Notes under the pieces: generated by a model
What the model saw: the letters and a program-made list of their open reading frames with translations, nothing else
What the model was told of the DNA's origin: nothing
Databases searched by the model: none
Shown: piece by piece, positions 51,998 through 63,700 of the stretch
How positions within the stretch are numbered: the stretch's first letter is position 1
Layout: every line of letters starts with the position of its first letter
Source: CAIVPM01 sp964615145
GTDB lineage: Bacteria > Bacteroidota > Bacteroidia > Chitinophagales > Chitinophagaceae
Reading direction: 5' to 3'
DNA length: 64,000 nt
Assembly (NCBI GenBank): GCA_964615145.1
Contig: CAZTOP010000005.1
Span: forward strand, 31,875-95,874
Program-made: the position numbers and the translations under genes

Positions 51998-53215
51998 ATG
52001 TCAATCTTACAAAATAAAATTTTCAAATTAAAAGGCAGAGTACAAAACTATGCTTGGGGAGGTTATCAGTATATTCCTAATTTATTGCACATCGAAAATA
52101 AAGATAATAAACCTTGTGCAGAATATTGGATGGGAGCTCATCCATCTGCACCCTCAATGATTCAAGTTTGTAACGAGGAAGTTTCTTTATTTGATGCTAT
52201 TCAACAAAATCCAAAAGAAATTTTAACAGAAGCTGTTTATAATAAATTTGGTGAACTTCCATATTTATATAAAATTCTCGATGTAAACGAAATGTTATCT
52301 ATACAAGTGCACCCTTCTAAAACAGAGGCTGTAAAAGGGTTTGAGAGAGAAGATGCTGCTGGTATTCCTATCAATGCACCACATAGAAATTATAAGGATA
52401 AAAACCATAAGCCAGAAGTAATGATTGCATTGGGAGAGTTTTGGCTATTGCACGGTTTTATGAGTTTAGAAGCTGTTGAAAATTGTTTGCAGGAAGTAAA
52501 GGAGTTTAATGTTTTGTTACCCATTTTTAAGAGCGAAGGATTAAAAGGACTTTATCGTTTTTTAATGGAAATGAGCCAAGAAGAAGTTGATACTATTTTG
52601 GCAAGATTAGTGAAACGAGAAATGCGTAGAAAGCAGAATGGAGAGCTGAATAAATCTATGCCAGGTTGGTGGGCAGCCAAATTGTTTAAGGAAAACGAAG
52701 AGGTTAAAAATGTAGATAGAGGTGTGTTTTCTATTTATTTGTTTAATATTGTTGGTCTTAAAAAAGGAGAAGGAATATTTCAGGCAGCAGGTGTGCCACA
52801 TGCTTATTTGGAGGGACAAAATGTTGAGTTAATGGCAAATAGTGATAATGTGCTGCGTGGTGGTTTGACACCCAAACATATTGATGTGCCAGAATTAATG
52901 AAACATACATTATTTGAACCAGTAACTCCAAGTGTAATGAAAGGAGAAAATATTGGAACTCTTGAAAAAAAATACCCTTGTCCAGTACCAGATTTTGATA
53001 TATCAAAAATAGAACTTACTGCGGGTAAAACTTATAATGCACTAGCTATATCTCCAGAAATATTTATTGTTATTGAAGGGGGAGCAGTTGTAAATAGTGC
53101 TAATGTTAATATTACTATAAAAAAAGGTGATTGTTTTATGGTATTGCCTAATGAAGAGTATAAAATCAGTGCATCTGGTAATTGTGAATTGTACAAGGCC
53201 TTTGTAGGATCATAA
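51998..53215 (+). CDS. manA: mannose-6-phosphate isomerase, class I
   Basis: A 405-aa zinc enzyme interconverting mannose-6-phosphate and fructose-6-phosphate. Seen: LKGRVQNYAWGGYQYIP at the start, AEYWMGAHPSAPS, the zinc residues in SIQVHPSKTEAVKGFERE and NHKPEVMIALGEFWLLHGF, AAGVPHAYLEGQNVELMANSDNVLRGGLTPKHID, the catalytic Arg region, and a C-terminal cupin. Full length for the type I family. The ATG beginning MSILQNK is the only Met before the core, and lies 3 bp from the yraN start. Confidence 0.95.
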   Translation: MSILQNKIFKLKGRVQNYAWGGYQYIPNLLHIENKDNKPCAEYWMGAHPSAPSMIQVCNEEVSLFDAIQQNPKEILTEAVYNKFGELPYLYKILDVNEMLSIQVHPSKTEAVKGFEREDAAGIPINAPHRNYKDKNHKPEVMIALGEFWLLHGFMSLEAVENCLQEVKEFNVLLPIFKSEGLKGLYRFLMEMSQEEVDTILARLVKREMRRKQNGELNKSMPGWWAAKLFKENEEVKNVDRGVFSIYLFNIVGLKKGEGIFQAAGVPHAYLEGQNVELMANSDNVLRGGLTPKHIDVPELMKHTLFEPVTPSVMKGENIGTLEKKYPCPVPDFDISKIELTAGKTYNALAISPEIFIVIEGGAVVNSANVNITIKKGDCFMVLPNEEYKISASGNCELYKAFVGS

Positions 53216-53303
53216 TATTTTAACATTATTACAACAATATCTTTTAAACCTTGGTAAGGTAATTGAATCTTTTGTTTATTATTTAACCGATAAATTATAA
53301 ACA

Positions 53304-53618
53304 ATGAAAAAGTTATTTTTCTTTTTAGTAGCTGTATCGTTAAGCTTTGCCGTTACAGCACAAACAACCCCTTCACAAACTGCAACAAAAAAAGCCGACA
53401 TGAAAGATTTGCGTAAAGACTTGAGAGAAACCAATCGTGATAGAAAGCAGTTAAAACAAGATATTAAAACAGGTAATGGTAGGGGGCAGGCTCAAGTTGC
53501 AGCTGAAATAAAACAAGACAAGCAAGAGCTGAAACAAGATGCAGTAAAATTAAAGCAAGAAGGTGTTAAACACCCCATCAAAAGAGCACAGCATCAGATA
53601 AAAAAACATGGTAGATAA
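53304..53618 (+). CDS. small exported basic coiled-coil protein
   Basis: A 104-aa protein with a signal peptide (cleavage near VTAQ). The mature part is almost all Lys/Gln/Asp/Arg/Glu in heptad-like helices (KDLRKDLRETNRDRKQLKQDIK, EIKQDKQELKQDAVKLKQEG). No family is recognised with confidence; short charged repeats of this kind occur in Bacteroidota periplasmic proteins. 88 bp after manA and followed by a terminator. Confidence 0.65.
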   Translation: MKKLFFFLVAVSLSFAVTAQTTPSQTATKKADMKDLRKDLRETNRDRKQLKQDIKTGNGRGQAQVAAEIKQDKQELKQDAVKLKQEGVKHPIKRAQHQIKKHGR

Positions 53619-53621
53619 AAT

Positions 53622-53673
53622 AAAAAGAGGAATAAGTTATATTTATTTAGTTAACTTATTGCCTCTTTTTTTA
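53622..53673 (+). terminator. rho-independent terminator after the 53304 gene
   Basis: Stem aaaagagg-aataagtta / taacttattgcctcttttt with one bulge and an AT-rich loop, then a T-run. It lies between convergent genes. Confidence 0.8.
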
Positions 53674-53696
53674 ATATGAATAAAATAGTACTACAA

Positions 53697-55037
53697 CTAT
53701 TTCATAGTAAATGACTCTAAGAATTTGGTTGTAAAATTCCCTTTTCTGAAGTCCTCGTTTTGCATTAGTTGCAGATGGAATGGAATTGTTGTTTTAATAC
53801 CTTCAATTACATATTCACTTAAGGCTCTATACATCGTATTTAAAGCCTCATCTCTTGTTCTTGCAACAGTTATAAGCTTTCCTATCATACTGTCGTAATA
53901 AGGCGGAATAACATAACCAGCATACACGTGGCTATCAACTCTTACTCCGTGGCCACCAGGAGTATTGAGATAAGTAATTTTACCAGGGCTTGGTCTAAAA
54001 TCATTGTATGGATCTTCTGCATTAATTCTGCACTCAATGGCACACATACTTGGCTGATAATTTGCACCAGATATTTTTTCTCCAGCAGCAATTTTTATTT
54101 GTTCTTTAATCAAGTCAAAGTTGATAACTTCTTCTGTAACGCAATGCTCTACTTGAATACGCGTATTCATTTCCATAAAGTAGAAGTTGCGATGTTTATC
54201 CACGAGAAACTCAATAGTACCAACACTTTCATAGTTAATAGCAGCAGCAGCTTTAATGGCAGCATCACCCATTGCTTTACGCAATTCTGGCGTCATAAAA
54301 GGAGAAGGAGATTCTTCAACCAACTTTTGGTGACGACGTTGAATGCTACAATCTCTTTCGCTTAAATGACAAACTTGTCCATACTGGTCTCCTGCAACTT
54401 GTATTTCAATATGGCGAGGTTCTTCAACAAACTTCTCCATATAAATACCATCATTTTTAAATGATGCAGCAGCTTCTGCTTTTGCAGTATTAAAGGCTTT
54501 TTCTATTTCGCTTTCTTCCCATACTACTCTCATTCCTTTACCACCACCACCAGCAGTAGCCTTTAATATTACTGGATAACCAACAACATTTTTAGCAAGG
54601 TCTTTAGCTTGTTCAACACTTTCTAGTAATCCACCAGAGCCAGGAACAACTGGTACACCGGCCTTTATCATTGTTTCTTTGGCAGTAATTTTATCTCCCA
54701 TACTATTGATCATAGAAGGGGTAGGACCGATAAACTTAATGCCGTGATCGGCACATATTTGAGAGAACTTAGCATTTTCGGCTAAGAATCCATATCCTGG
54801 ATGAATGGCATCTGCATTTGTGATTTCGGCAGCAGCCATAATATGTGGAATATTTAGGTAACTATCCATGCTTGATGGCTTACCTATGCAAACTGCTTCG
54901 TCTGCAAAACGAACGTGCAGGCTATCTTTATCTGCTGTAGAATAAACTGCAACAGTTTTAATTCCCATTTCTCTACAAGTTCTAATTACACGTAGTGCAA
55001 TTTCTCCTCTGTTGGCGATTAATATTTTTTTAAACAC
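53697..55037 (-). CDS. accC: biotin carboxylase subunit of acetyl-CoA carboxylase
   Basis: A 446-aa ATP-grasp enzyme that carboxylates biotin on AccB in the first step of fatty-acid synthesis. Conserved: KILIANRGEIALRVIRTC, HPGYGFLAENAKFS, the Gly-rich loop ATAGGGGKGMRVV, HIEIQVAGDQYG, CSIQRRHQKLVEE, and EMNTRIQVEHCVTE with metal-binding Glu/Asn. Its C-terminal domain is complete. It follows accB on the same strand after 82 bp. Confidence 0.97.
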   Translation of the reverse strand: MFKKILIANRGEIALRVIRTCREMGIKTVAVYSTADKDSLHVRFADEAVCIGKPSSMDSYLNIPHIMAAAEITNADAIHPGYGFLAENAKFSQICADHGIKFIGPTPSMINSMGDKITAKETMIKAGVPVVPGSGGLLESVEQAKDLAKNVVGYPVILKATAGGGGKGMRVVWEESEIEKAFNTAKAEAAASFKNDGIYMEKFVEEPRHIEIQVAGDQYGQVCHLSERDCSIQRRHQKLVEESPSPFMTPELRKAMGDAAIKAAAAINYESVGTIEFLVDKHRNFYFMEMNTRIQVEHCVTEEVINFDLIKEQIKIAAGEKISGANYQPSMCAIECRINAEDPYNDFRPSPGKITYLNTPGGHGVRVDSHVYAGYVIPPYYDSMIGKLITVARTRDEALNTMYRALSEYVIEGIKTTIPFHLQLMQNEDFRKGNFTTKFLESFTMK

Positions 55038-55119
55038 AAGTAATAATTTGAGTTAAAGAATAAGGTAATCTGATTTATTTATTACCTTGACTAGTCAATG
55101 AACTATTGTTGATTGTGAA

Positions 55120-55605
55120 TTAATTAGGTTCTACCAAGAACAAAGGTTGATCGTACTCTACAGGGCTAGCATCGTCAACTAAAACCTTAACAATAGTACC
55201 TTTAACCTCTGATTCAATTTCATTGAAAAGTTTCATTGCTTCAATGATACAAACAACTTTACCAGGTTCTACCTCGGTACCAACTTCTGCAAATGCAGGT
55301 TTATCAGGACTTGCTTTTCTGTAAAATGTTCCAATCATTGGGCTTTTGATTGTTACTGTATTGCTGGTTGTAGGTGCAGATGCAGCTGGAGTTGCAACTG
55401 GTGCAGCAGGCGTAGGTGCAGTAACTGGTGCTGGTGCCGCCTGTGGTGCAACATTATATACTTGTTGTGGAGCAGCTGCTACAGTAACTACTTGTTCCTC
55501 TTTTTGTTTGATGGTTACTTTACCATCTTTGTCTTCGATACTGATTTCTCCGATATTACTTTTATTGACAATTTTAATCAATTCGTGAATTTGCTTTAAG
55601 TCCAT
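55120..55605 (-). CDS. accB: biotin carboxyl carrier protein of acetyl-CoA carboxylase
   Basis: A 161-aa BCCP. N-terminal residues 1-45 are the AccC-binding part (ELIKIVNKSNIGEISIEDKDGKVTI), then an Ala/Pro/Thr-rich linker (about 45-83), then the biotinyl domain with Lys125 in the motif EAMKLFNEI. The biotin lysine is modified by BirA. It opens the accB-accC operon transcribed toward 53697. The gene-poor, G-run-rich stretch 55606-55969 lies upstream. Confidence 0.97.
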   Translation of the reverse strand: MDLKQIHELIKIVNKSNIGEISIEDKDGKVTIKQKEEQVVTVAAAPQQVYNVAPQAAPAPVTAPTPAAPVATPAASAPTTSNTVTIKSPMIGTFYRKASPDKPAFAEVGTEVEPGKVVCIIEAMKLFNEIESEVKGTIVKVLVDDASPVEYDQPLFLVEPN

Positions 55606-55969
55606 TTTTAGGCAAGTTTTGGTTAAAAAATAGGGTTTTTGACCGAAAAGTGGTGCAATATAGGGTAGATTTGGTAAAATGGGGATATAATTTGTTAAGA
55701 TGTATTTTTAGAATTGTTGAAAACACACTGGTTTTGTAAATATCACTAATTGGTAATAGGTTAAGAGATTGATAGGGCTTTACAGGGCTTAGGTAGGACT
55801 TAGATAGGGCTTCAGTAGGGCGTTGCTTGGGAGTCTCGTGGGGGTTAGGTGGGAGTTAAGTGGGAGTCTAGATGAAAGTGTCTTGTACTGAAAAAACTTA
55901 AGACTATTTTGGTTAAAAAATTGATTAAATGGTGTTAAACTTCTAGTAATTCTCTGCACCTTTGAATTT
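55606..55969. other. gene-free interval with an array of G-runs
   Basis: 364 bp between the divergent accB and the 55970 gene. On the plus strand eight runs of three to five G lie between 55774 and 55864, each 8-22 nt apart, in a semi-repetitive context (gatagggctt, cagggctt, tgggagtc). No ORF or RNA gene is seen. The rest is AT-rich. Confidence 0.6.
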
Positions 55970-57196
55970 ATGTATTTAGTCTTTCAAAGAGCATTTTTGT
56001 TCATTTTTTTAGTTCTTTTATCTTGGGTTGGTCAGTCTCAATCTACTTCAAAAGATTCGATTGTTGTAAACTGTACCAAAGACAGTGTACCAGAAACCGA
56101 TGCCATTGAAATTATTGATAAAATTCTTCATCCTAATAAAAGAATAGACTCTTTGGAGTTTGAGAGAAAAAGTAAAAGAAAGTTTCAGTTTTCAGTTTTG
56201 CCTGGTTTGGGATATACGCTTCAATCGAGCTTTGTTGCCAATGTATCGGGCAATGTTGTATTTAGAAACGGGAATAACAACGCTACCAATCTTTCTGCAA
56301 TCATTAGTGGAATTTCTTACACAGCCAAAAAACAGTTATTGTTTTATATACAATCTGATATATGGACAAAGAATAATGATTGGAATCTTATTAGTGATAT
56401 TCGGTATTATCAATACCCGCAAAATTCTTATGGACTAGGTGGGTATACCAAGGAGACAGATGCTTTTTTAGTGGACTACTCTTTTTTAAGATTGTATGGT
56501 ACTGCCTATAGAAAAATACAATCTGAGTTTTATATTGGATTGGGTTTTATGTTAGATAAGCATTGGCGTATTACCCAAGATAAAACTACTGCAACTGATT
56601 TTGATGTTTATGGATTTAATACTGTATCCACTTCATCTGGTATTAGTTTAAATATTTTATCTGATACAAGAGATAATCCTATTAATGCCTTAAAAGGGTA
56701 CTATGCAAATGCTTTTGTAAGGTTTAATCATATTGCTTTTGGGAGTGATAATAATTGGACTGGAGTTGTTGTGGATTTTCGTAAATATGTAAGGGTAGGT
56801 AAGAGGAAAAATGTAATTGGTTTTTGGAATTATAATTGGCTTACAGTACAAGGAACTGCACCATACCTGGATTTGCCAAGCACTGCCTGGGATCCATTTA
56901 ATAATTTAGGAAGAGGATATACTCAGAGCAGATTTAGAAGTCCTGATTTAATTTACTTAGAATCTGAGTTTAGATTTAATATTACCAGAAATCAATTAAT
57001 AGGCGGTGTAGCATTTATCAATGCTCAGTCATATTCTGAATATCCAAGCAAGCGTTTTGAAAAAATTTTACCTGCATTTGGGTCGGGTATAAGAATTAAG
57101 TTTAACAAATTTTCACGTACCAACTTAGCTATAGATTATGGAATAGGGCTAAATGGTTCGGGTGGAATTTTTGTAAACTTGGGAGAAGTGTTTTAG
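55970..57196 (+). CDS. BamA/TamA-like outer membrane protein
   Basis: A 408-aa exported protein with a signal peptide (cleavage near VGQSQ). There are no clear POTRA repeats, only a short N-terminal linker (about 25-75) and then a barrel of amphipathic strands (FQFSVLPGLGYTLQSSFVANVSGN, LISDIRYYQYPQNSYGLGG, RFRSPDLIYLESEFRFN). The C-terminal part matches the surface-antigen (Omp85/bac_surface_Ag) domain pattern (LNILSDTRDNPINALKGYYA, GGVAFINAQSY, NKFSRTNLAIDYGIGL). Probably an outer-membrane protein of unknown role. Confidence 0.8.
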   Translation: MYLVFQRAFLFIFLVLLSWVGQSQSTSKDSIVVNCTKDSVPETDAIEIIDKILHPNKRIDSLEFERKSKRKFQFSVLPGLGYTLQSSFVANVSGNVVFRNGNNNATNLSAIISGISYTAKKQLLFYIQSDIWTKNNDWNLISDIRYYQYPQNSYGLGGYTKETDAFLVDYSFLRLYGTAYRKIQSEFYIGLGFMLDKHWRITQDKTTATDFDVYGFNTVSTSSGISLNILSDTRDNPINALKGYYANAFVRFNHIAFGSDNNWTGVVVDFRKYVRVGKRKNVIGFWNYNWLTVQGTAPYLDLPSTAWDPFNNLGRGYTQSRFRSPDLIYLESEFRFNITRNQLIGGVAFINAQSYSEYPSKRFEKILPAFGSGIRIKFNKFSRTNLAIDYGIGLNGSGGIFVNLGEVF

Positions 57197-57377
57197 CACT
57201 CCACCGTTAATTTGTATCCAGCTATTTTGTTAGTTATACCAATCCACAAATTGCAGTATTAAATCCTTCTACAATTTTAAGATTACAAAACCTACTGGCT
57301 AGTGATATTCTATCTGCATAAATTTATATGTACTTTTCAAGCTGTTCTTAAAGTTGTGTTAATGTAGAAAGAAGTCT

Positions 57378-57520
57378 ATTGAAAAACAAGTTGCTTTTCT
57401 TATTGGAAAACAAACTTGTTTCCTTACTGGAAAACCAAGTTGTTTTTGCTGCACAAACAAGTTGTCTTTGCTGGACAAATAGTTTGACTTTAACCTATAA
57501 TCAAGTTGTTTTTAATGCAA
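57378..57520. repeat. imperfect tandem repeats of about 24 bp
   Basis: Five or six units of the form [t/a]tggaaaacaagttgttttt with drift (for example aaaaacaagttgcttttc, aaaccaagttgtttttgc, aaacaagttgtctttgc), about 24 bp apart. Confidence 0.75.
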
Positions 57521-57719
57521 AGAATGTTTGCGGACAAGAGTTGTTAAGAAATAAAGGCTTTATGAGAAAAATAGATTGCAACTTGATATCTATCCCTTTA
57601 TAGCCTTGTTTAAAATTTTATTTATAAAAAATACCTCCTTTAATTTAATGACTATTGATCAGTTATAAAACCAATTATTTCAGTTATAAAACCGTTGGAT
57701 TAATACTAAACTTTGATAA

Positions 57720-57727
57720 TATATTCG
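57720..57727 (+). promoter_or_regulatory. -7 promoter box of the giant-protein gene
   Basis: tatattcg matches TAnnTTCG, 17 nt before the ATG at 57745. A ttg at 57695-57697 could be a -33 element, but the 22-nt spacer is long. Confidence 0.4.
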
Positions 57728-57744
57728 CAACCTTAAATTACTCG

Positions 57745-60700
57745 ATGAGAACAAATTTACTTAAACACGGTTTTAGTCTTTTAGTCTTTTTATTTATTGG
57801 CATCTCTGCCAAAGCACAGCCTAGAATCACTTCAATTTCACCAATATCAGGTAAACCCGCTGATACAATTGTAATTGTAGGTACCAACTTTGCAGGCACT
57901 GTTGCACTAACTGATGTTTTTTTTGGCAATGCAAAAGTTAATACTTACAGGTCTGCCTCCAGCACAACTTTAAGAGTAATAGTACCTGTTGGTGCTACTT
58001 ATGCACCTATTATTGTACAAGATAAATTAAATAACAGATATGGCACAAGTCGTCAATTTTTTAGCCCAACATTTACTAAGCCCAAAGGCAGTTTTGATGC
58101 AAATGATATGACCGTCAGCAATAAGTTTTCTACTGGTACAAACCCCTATAATGTGGCTGTTGGAGATATTGATGGTGATGGAAAACCAGACGCTGTTGTT
58201 GTAAATTATGGAGCCAATACTTTTTCAGTTTTAAGAAATACCAGTACAATAGGCAATGTTGGTTTTGCAACTAAAGTAGATTTTGGAACAGCCTTAAATC
58301 CATATTCAGTAGCAGTTGCCGATATTAATAATGATAGTAAATTAGATGTTGTTGTTGTTAATAATGGGTCAAGTTCCATTACTGTTTATCAAAACACAAG
58401 CAGTATTGGTACTATTAGTTTTGCTGCAACATCTGTTTTTGCAACAGGTTTGTCGGGTTCTGGCTCAACTGGAATTGCAGTGGCAGATATAGATAGCGAT
58501 GGCTGGCAAGATGTATTGGTGTGCAATGGTGGGAATAACAAAGTATCTTATTTACAAAATATTTCTACTACAAGTACAATAGGTTTTGCTGCAAAAATTG
58601 AATATACAACTGGTACAACACCACGAGGCATTGCGATAGGCGATATTGATGGAGATAATAAATTAGATATTGTTACTGCCAATGCTGGTGCAGGTTCTAT
58701 TTCAGTTATCAGAAATACAATGACAATATCAGGTAGTTTAACACTTGCAACTAAAGTTGATTATTCAGTTGGACTAGACCCAACATCTGTTGCTTTAGGC
58801 GATATTAATGCAGATGGAAAATTAGATGTTATTGTTTCTAATTATAATGCAACAAATATAAGTACACTAAGAAATACAAGTGTAAGCGGTTCAATTACTT
58901 TAGCTGCTGCTGTAAATAAATCATCTGTTTCCTTTCCAGAAACTGTTGCTATTACCGATATTGATTCAGATGGAAAATTGGATATAATGTATGCCAATAA
59001 TGCTAGTAGTTTTTCTGTTTTAAAAAACACAACAACAGTGGCTACATCGCCAACTTATACAAATTCCATAGATTTTACAACAGGTTCTTTAACCAAAGCC
59101 CACGCAATGGGAGATATTGATGGAGATGGAAAAATTGATGCTGTTGTAATTACTAATTTTAATAACGCAATTGTAGTGGTTCGTAACACACCACAATATT
59201 CAACTAATGCTAATTTATCTGCTTTTATTATTAACACAACACCATACACACCAGTATTATCAACAAGCGTTACCAATTATACTGCAACAGTAACTAATGC
59301 CACTACAAGTGTAACTGTTAAAGCTACTAAAGCACAAGATTCTGCTACTTTGCAAATACAATTAAATGGTGGAACTTACACAGCTTTAACAAGTGGTGTT
59401 AATTCATCTGCATTGCCATTAAATCTTGGCGAAAACGTAATAAACATAAAGGTTACAGCACAAGATGGCACTACTATTAAAATATACACTTTTACTGTTA
59501 CAAGGATTGCACCACCAACCATTACGTCTATTAGCCCAGTGAGTGGAACAGTTGGCACATCAGTAACGCTTACAGGAACATTTTATAGTTCAACGCCTTC
59601 AAATAATGTGGTATTTTTTGGAGCAACACAAGCCAATGTAACTGCTGCTACAACTACAAGCCTAACTGTTGCAGTGCCAGCAGGTGCTACTTATGCACCC
59701 ATTACAGTTTTAAATACTTTGAGTGGCTTAAGTGGTGCTGGCAAGGATTATTTCAACACCACATTTAAGCCTAATAAAGGAAGTATTGATACAATGGATA
59801 TGACTGCTAGTAATGCTTTTGCTACTAATAGTGCACCTTATAGTGTAGCCATTGGAGATATTGATGGGGATGGCAAAGCAGATGAAGTTGTAGCTGATTA
59901 TAGTAATGCAAAATTTTCGGTATATAGAAATACAAGCACAAGTGGCAATGTCAACTTTGCTTCAAAAGTAGATTTTACAACACTTGCCAATGCACAATCT
60001 GTAACGTTAGGAGATATTAATAACGATGGAAAATTAGATGTGATTGTAGTTCATTTTATGGACTCTATTTCAATATTTAGAAACACCAGCACCAGTGGTA
60101 ATATAAGTTTTGCTCCAAGGGTGAATGTATTAGCGGGTCTTGCCATTTCAGTTTTTTCAAAATGTGTTGTGGGTGATATAAATAATGATGGTAAAAATGA
60201 TATTATCCTCAATAATACTGGACAATATCAAATAAATGTGTTAAGAAATACATCTACTTCTACAACTAATATTTCATTTGCATTCTTCTCAACTTTTCCA
60301 ACAGGCAATAACCCTACAAGTATAGCTATTGGAGATATTGATAATGATGGAAAAGCAGATATTATAACAGCTAATGCAAATCCTGCAAATGCAACAGGTA
60401 CTGCTTTTTACGTTGTTTCTGTGTTAAAAAATATAAGTACAACCACAACAGTTGCTTTTGCAACCAAATCTGATTTTACTGTAGATGGAAAACCATCTTA
60501 TGTTGCATTGGCTGATATTAATGGAGATGGTACGAATGATATTGTAACAGGAAATTCTAGCACTAATAATGTTTCAGTTTTAATTAACTATAGCACACCT
60601 GGTGTTTTAGCATTTAGTACAACTAATAATTTTTCAACTGGTGTAAATGCTAATTCTTTAGGTATTGCAGATATTGATGGAGATGGAAAATTAGATATTG

Positions 60701-63700
60701 CAGTTTCATCTGTTAAAACTGGAATTAGAGTTTTAAGAAATACGTCTACCTCAACCAGTATTAATAATCTTTCTTTTGCTGCACCTGTATCTATTGGAAC
60801 TGCTTATGTTTATGAGGATATAGCCACTGGAGATATTGATGGAGACGGTAAAACTGATATAAGTGCAATTGGATATTTTGCTCCAGTTTTAGTAGTGCTG
60901 AGAAATACACCAATATTATCTGGAGATAATAATTTAACCACAATGTCTGCCTCTGCAGGTGCTTTAGTACCTGTGTTTGACAGTTTGACTTTAAATTACA
61001 ATATCAATGTTCATAATTATGTAACCACCACAACTGTTACGGCAACTAAACACCAAGATAGTGCTAAAATAGAAATGCAATTTAATGGTGCTGGTTATAC
61101 TGCTTTTACAAGTGGTTCAACATCTTCAATATTGTCTTTAAACATTGGTGTAAATACAATTAACTTTAAAGTAACTGCTCAAAATGGCAATGTAAAAATT
61201 TATACTTTAACTATCACAAGGGCTTGTTTGGCACCTTCATCAACAACCAATCTTTCTGTTTGCCCATCTCAATTGCCATATAGTTGGAATGGTTTAACTT
61301 TTACAGTTGCAGGTTCAAAATCAACAATACTAACAACTTCATTGGGTTGCGACAGTAGTGTTACATTAAATCTAACTTTAAAATTAACATCCTCATCATT
61401 AACTAGTATTACAATATGTGATAGTCTGAATTGGAATGGAACTTGGTATAAGCAAAGTGGTTTATATACTTACCACACTTTAAATAGTGTTGGTTGTGAT
61501 AGTGCTGCAAGAGTAAATTTAACCATCAAAAAATCCACAACATCGTGGACAGATGTACTAACTTGTGATAGCACTTTCTGGAATGGTAAATGGTATAGCA
61601 AATCTGGATTTTACACTATTCATTTAACCAACAAAGCAGGTTGTGATAGTGCTGCATCCTTAAACTTGACTGTTAATGATAAACCCAATGGCGTATTTTC
61701 CTCTGCCGTTTATGGAAACCTATGTGCACCTGATTCTGTTTTAATATTCTTCGATGTGCTTGGCAGAAGTAAGCAATATTTAAAAATCATTTCCCCAATA
61801 GATACTTCATTTGAGATAGGTATTGCCAATTTTGGTGCAGATATTAAAACAATTCCTTTAAGTGGAAATGGCTTTGTTTATCTGCCCAATTCAAGCCCAA
61901 ACAATCAAGCTTGTTCAACCACATTTGCAACTGGTTTATTTAGTGGAAAAGTTGTAATCATTGATAGAGGAACTTGCACTTTTGCTGCCAAAGCTAAAGC
62001 AGTACAAGATGCAGGTGCTGCTGGAATTATAATTGTAAATAATGTAACAGGTGCCAGTGCAATGTCAATGTCAGGAGTAGATGCAACTATTACAATACCT
62101 GTAATTTCAGTATCGCAAGCAGATGGTCAAATCATAAAAAATTGGATAAGTGCCAATCAGTTTACCAATGGTTACACTGTTACACACACACCAACTTATT
62201 TATGGTCTAATGGCAAAACAACTGCAAGCGTAAAAGTTACACCAACGCAAACCACAACATACAGCGTGAATGTGAGCTATGAAAATGGCTGTTCACAAAT
62301 ATTTTATTACGCTGTAGTCATTCCAAAAACTTCAACTTCATCAACTACATTAAATGCATGTGATAGTTTAGTATGGAATGGAGTAACATATAAAACTAGC
62401 GGCATATACACTTTCAAAACAATAAACTCAGAGGGTTGTGATAGTACTGCCACTTTAAATTTAACTGTTACAAAAACGCCAAACGCTGGAACCATAAGTG
62501 GTGCTAATTCATTTTGTTTTATTGGTGGCAGCACAACACTTACATCTAATGGAGATGCTGGTGGTGTTTGGAGTAGTAATAATAGTAATAGAGTGAGTGT
62601 GAATAGTGCAGGAAAAGTTACAGCATCAACGGGTGGCAACTATATTATTTACTACGCTGTAACTAATTCCTGTGGCTCCTCAACTGCAAGTTTCAATATA
62701 AAAGTTAATGTTCCATCTCAATCAGTGCTTTCTGTTACTGCTTGTGGTAGCTACACTTGGAATGGTACTACATATACCAAAACTGGTTTCTACAGCAAAA
62801 CTGGAATGACAACTGTTGGTGGTTGTGACAGTACTGCATCATTAGATTTAACAATAAATCCATTGCCAATAATTTCAAATGTTACAGCTAATCCAAGCAC
62901 TATTTGTGCAGGCAATTCAAGTGTATTAACTGTTACAGGCAATGGAGGTTTAGTTACTACTGGTACACCTACAGACTATTGGTTTAACAGTCCAATTAAT
63001 TTTAACAATACGTCTAATCAAATGTTGCCAAATGCTGTAGAATATACCAAAATTAATGTTACTACAGCTAGTACCATTAATAGTTTATGGGTTGAACTTT
63101 GGCAAAATGCACCATCGGGAATTACTTGCAGAATGGCAATTTATACCAATGATGCAACTACGGGCAAACCTCAAACTTTGATACAAGAAACTGACCCAGT
63201 TATAAGTAATACTGTAAGTAAGTTAATATCAGGCAGAAATCAATTTGCATTAAACCCAACCTTAATTTTACAACCTGGCACTTATTGGGTTGCAGCAATT
63301 TGGCAAAGTGGTAATTTGCCGATTAAACAGTTTACAGGTAGTACAGCTACTTCATATTACACATTAAGAAATTACTCACTTGGTTTTCCAACATCATTAA
63401 CAAGTGGGCAAACTACCAGCGAGGGTTTTGTTGTTGGAATTGGGTTGAGAGCAACTGCTATGACTGATGCAGCAGCTTCATACACTTGGTTTCCAAGTAG
63501 TACACTTTCATCATCAACAGGTGTAAGTGTTACAGCCACACCAACAAATACAAGAACTTATATAGTTAATGCAAGTAACGCATTTAATTGCACCACAAAT
63601 TCAACAGTTAGTGTTACAGTAAAGAGCACTTCAACTTCAACAACTAATTTATCAGTATGTGATAGTGTGATTTGGAATAATGTTACTTACAAGCAAAGTG

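Larger units (their letters stand above)
57197..57744. other. gene-free interval with imperfect 24-bp repeats
   Basis: 548 bp between the barrel gene and the giant-protein gene. It holds imperfect repeats at 57378-57520 and a possible -7 box at 57720; otherwise AT-rich with no coding support. A small open frame at 57379-57603 is made mostly of the repeats. Confidence 0.55.

Noticed and set aside
53928..54365. 145-residue plus-strand frame opposite accC
   Set aside because: It lies wholly inside accC, whose sequence is strongly conserved, and has no family-like pattern of its own.
57379..57603. 74-residue open frame upstream of the giant gene
   Set aside because: Most of it is the 24-bp imperfect repeats, and it lacks a typical start context and homologue-like pattern.
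57738..59558. Minus-strand frames opposite the giant gene
   Set aside because: They are shadows of the open plus-strand frame, which has no stop over 6.2 kb and clear domains.
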